64,000 nucleotides of DNA, taken from assembly GCF_040958095.1 (NCBI RefSeq), contig NC_091193.1:21647047-21711046 (forward strand), in the 5' to 3' direction. A model generated the notes under the pieces. It was given only the letters and a program-made list of their open reading frames with translations, ran no database searches and had not been told where the DNA came from. Source of the stretch: Procambarus clarkii (taxonomy: Eukaryota; Arthropoda; Malacostraca; Decapoda; Cambaridae). Every line of letters starts with the position of its first letter. Within the stretch, counting starts at the first letter, position 1. The translations under genes were made by a program, and so were the position numbers. Shown here piece by piece: positions 62,050 to 64,000 of the stretch.

Positions 62050-62429
62050 CACATATACAGTATATAAAAGTCTACCAGCATATTTTAGAATTAAGTTTAC
62101 TATTTTATTCCTAATCTCCCATTAATATACAGTGTAGTGCTTACAATTTCCATATAATGCAGACAACTCCACATTCATATGTATTTACGTAACTACTTCT
62201 CCATATATATTTACATAAACTTCCTCAAATTAGAACTTGAATATACAGTCTACACAGGGAGAAAGGAATTAAGTGAGTGAGAGTTAAATGTGTGCAAATA
62301 ACGCAAATTCTGAGAAATGAACGCTTGTGAAACAAAAGTATGTTGAGGAGGAAAAGTGGAGATAGATAGAATGGGGGAGTAATGAAAGGGGTGCGGTAGC
62401 AAGGAAGAGTGCTTATCTATTATTTAAAA

Positions 62430-62760
62430 GCTGTGGATGGAATTGGCTTCAAAAACTTCTGTCGGTGCATTCCACTTGCCACCACCTAAACAGAGAATAG
62501 GAACTTGCTTACGTCTCTTCAACCCAATTGCAAGTCAGCTTCCACTGAAGTTGTCTGGTCCTACCTCTTTTAATTTAAATAGGTTTCCTTTATGCTTCAC
62601 TAGGTTTGGGCTCCATGCTAGAGCTGCATACTCCAGTAATAATCTCACATAGGCAGTGTGTATGGACTTGAAAGCCTCCTTGTTTAGATTCTTAAATGAC
62701 ATTATGTTTTCTTATGTTTGCTAACCTCCCATATGCTGCTGATGTTATTCTGTTCACATG
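62430..62760 (-). mobile_element. LINE C-terminal relic
   Basis: 'ggtttgggctccatgctaga' and 'gctgcatactccag' on the plus strand are the reverse of the 'LEYAALAWSPxL' coding block seen at 4000, now heavily decayed. Purine-rich sequence fills 62780-62930. Confidence 0.6.
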
Positions 62761-62937
62761 AGCTTCTGGTGTTAGTGTTGGGAGGAAAAGAGTGAGGTAA
62801 GAAGAATGTGAGGTAGGAAGAGTGTAGGTAGGAGGGAAGAGAGTGAGGTAGGAAGATTGTGAGGTAAAGAGGAAGAGTGTTAGGTGTGAAGTATTAAGAG
62901 AGTGGGGGGGGGGGGGGGAGTGAGTGTGTGTGTGTGT

Positions 62938-63920
62938 GTGTACTCACCTATTTGTGCCTGCAGGATTGAGCATTGACTCTTGGATCCCGCCTTTCTAGCC
63001 ATCAGTTGTTTACAGCAATGACTCCGGTCCTATTTCCCTATTATATATAGTTTTAAAATTATGAATAGAGTTTGCTTCCACAACCTGCTCCTTAAATGCA
63101 TTCCATTTTTCCACTACTCTTACGCTAAAAGAAAACTTCCTAACATCTCTGACTCATCTGTGTTTCCAGCTTCCACCCATGTCCCCTCGTTCTGTTGGTA
63201 TTCTGTATGAACATGTTTTCTATTTCCACTCTGTTAATTCCCCTGAGTATTTTTTACGTTCCTATCATATCCCCCCCCCCCCCATATCCTTTCTTTTTTC
63301 TAGTGTCGTAAGGCTCAGTTCCTTCAGGCGCTCTTCACATCCCATTCCTCGTAACTCTGGGATGAGCCTTGTTGCAAACTTCTGAACATTTTTCCAGTTT
63401 CCTTATGGGTTTCTTCAGGTGGGGATTTCATGATGGTGCAGCATACTCTAAGACTGGTTTCACGTAGGAAGTGTAAAGTGCCCTAAATGCCTCCTTACTT
63501 AGGTTTCCGAATGGTGATCTAATTTTTGCCAGTGTAGTGTATGCTGCTGTTGATATCCTATTTATGTGTGCCTCATGAGTTAGATTAGGTGTTACATCCA
63601 TTCCCAGGTCTCTTTCTCGAATTGTCACAGATAGGTAGTTTCCTTTCATTGTGTAATCTCCCTTTGGTCTCCTGTCATCTAATCCCATTTCCATAACTTT
63701 ACATTTGCTCATGTTGAACTCCAATAGCCATTTCTCTGACCATCTCTGCAACCTGTTCATGTCCTCTTAGAGGAACACACACGCACACAGACATCCTCTT
63801 GTGGGTATGTGTGCGGGTGTGTGTGCGTGCTCAGTTCTGAGCAGCATCCTCCGTTTGGTCGTTAACGTTTATTATAAAAGGCCAGGCTCTAATGCCTTGC
63901 CTTGTGGTGCTCCGCTCATT
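62938..63920 (-). mobile_element. CR1-type LINE, third subfamily, broken
   Basis: Minus strand 63760-63428 encodes 'MNRLQRWSEKWLLEFNMSKC' with KVMEMG, then 'RERDLGMDVTPNLTHEAHIN' and 'LYTSYVKPVLEYAAPS'. A 'GAPQGKALEPGLL' block (compare GVPQGSVLGPLLF) is at about 63920-63880. The piece between them that should hold the YxDD active site is deleted. The 3' tail begins at 62940 with 'ctcacctatttgtgcctgca'. 63920-64000 is not identified. Confidence 0.75.
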
Positions 63921-64000
63921 GCCTCTCTATCCTACATCTCCCTTCCCTCTGACTCTGTCTCCTTCCTAAAAGGTACGCCTTCTTTTTGTTTAGTACTCTT

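Overview
This is a eukaryotic nuclear window, almost certainly from a decapod crustacean and probably a crayfish or lobster. The evidence is intron-rich animal genes with GT-AG junctions, (TTAGG)n arthropod telomere-type tracts, long (TA)n and (CA)n arrays, tRNA-derived SINEs and many broken CR1/Jockey-type LINE tails. The repeat types are ones I recall from decapod genomes. That assignment is from memory, not from a search.

Four protein-coding genes can be built exon by exon with consistent splice phases. (1) 5.8-13.0 kb, + strand: an SLC46-family major-facilitator transporter (545 aa), with a TATA/initiator-like core promoter just upstream. (2) 18.0-27.6 kb, + strand: a glutamine-dependent NAD+ synthetase homologue (NADSYN1-like, 694 aa). 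Its glutaminase triad is intact, but several signature residues of its synthetase domain are replaced. (3) 29.3-43.0 kb, - strand: trimethylguanosine synthase TGS1 (1066 aa), convergent with gene 2. (4) 48.0-60.2 kb, + strand: bleomycin hydrolase BLMH (461 aa, Cys-His-Asn triad present), divergent from TGS1. The ends (1-5.6 kb and 60.2-64 kb) and the large introns are mostly repeats.

The genes are unrelated housekeeping functions: membrane transport, NAD+ synthesis or a derived role, RNA cap hypermethylation, and cysteine-peptidase proteolysis. I see no operon-like logic. The most notable points are: the NADSYN1-like gene with a probably disabled synthetase active site; a 1.05-kb array of 36-bp units in its first coding intron, where nearly every unit copies the exon-2 splice acceptor and first codons and then gives an in-frame stop; two palindromic elements carrying TTAGG tracts embedded in (TA)n arrays; a 179-bp-arm SINE inverted repeat; and a 78-bp-arm fold-back insertion flanked by a 13-bp target duplication.

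All exon boundaries come from reading splice sites and comparing with remembered family proteins. No transcript or database evidence was used, and 5' non-coding exons are tentative.
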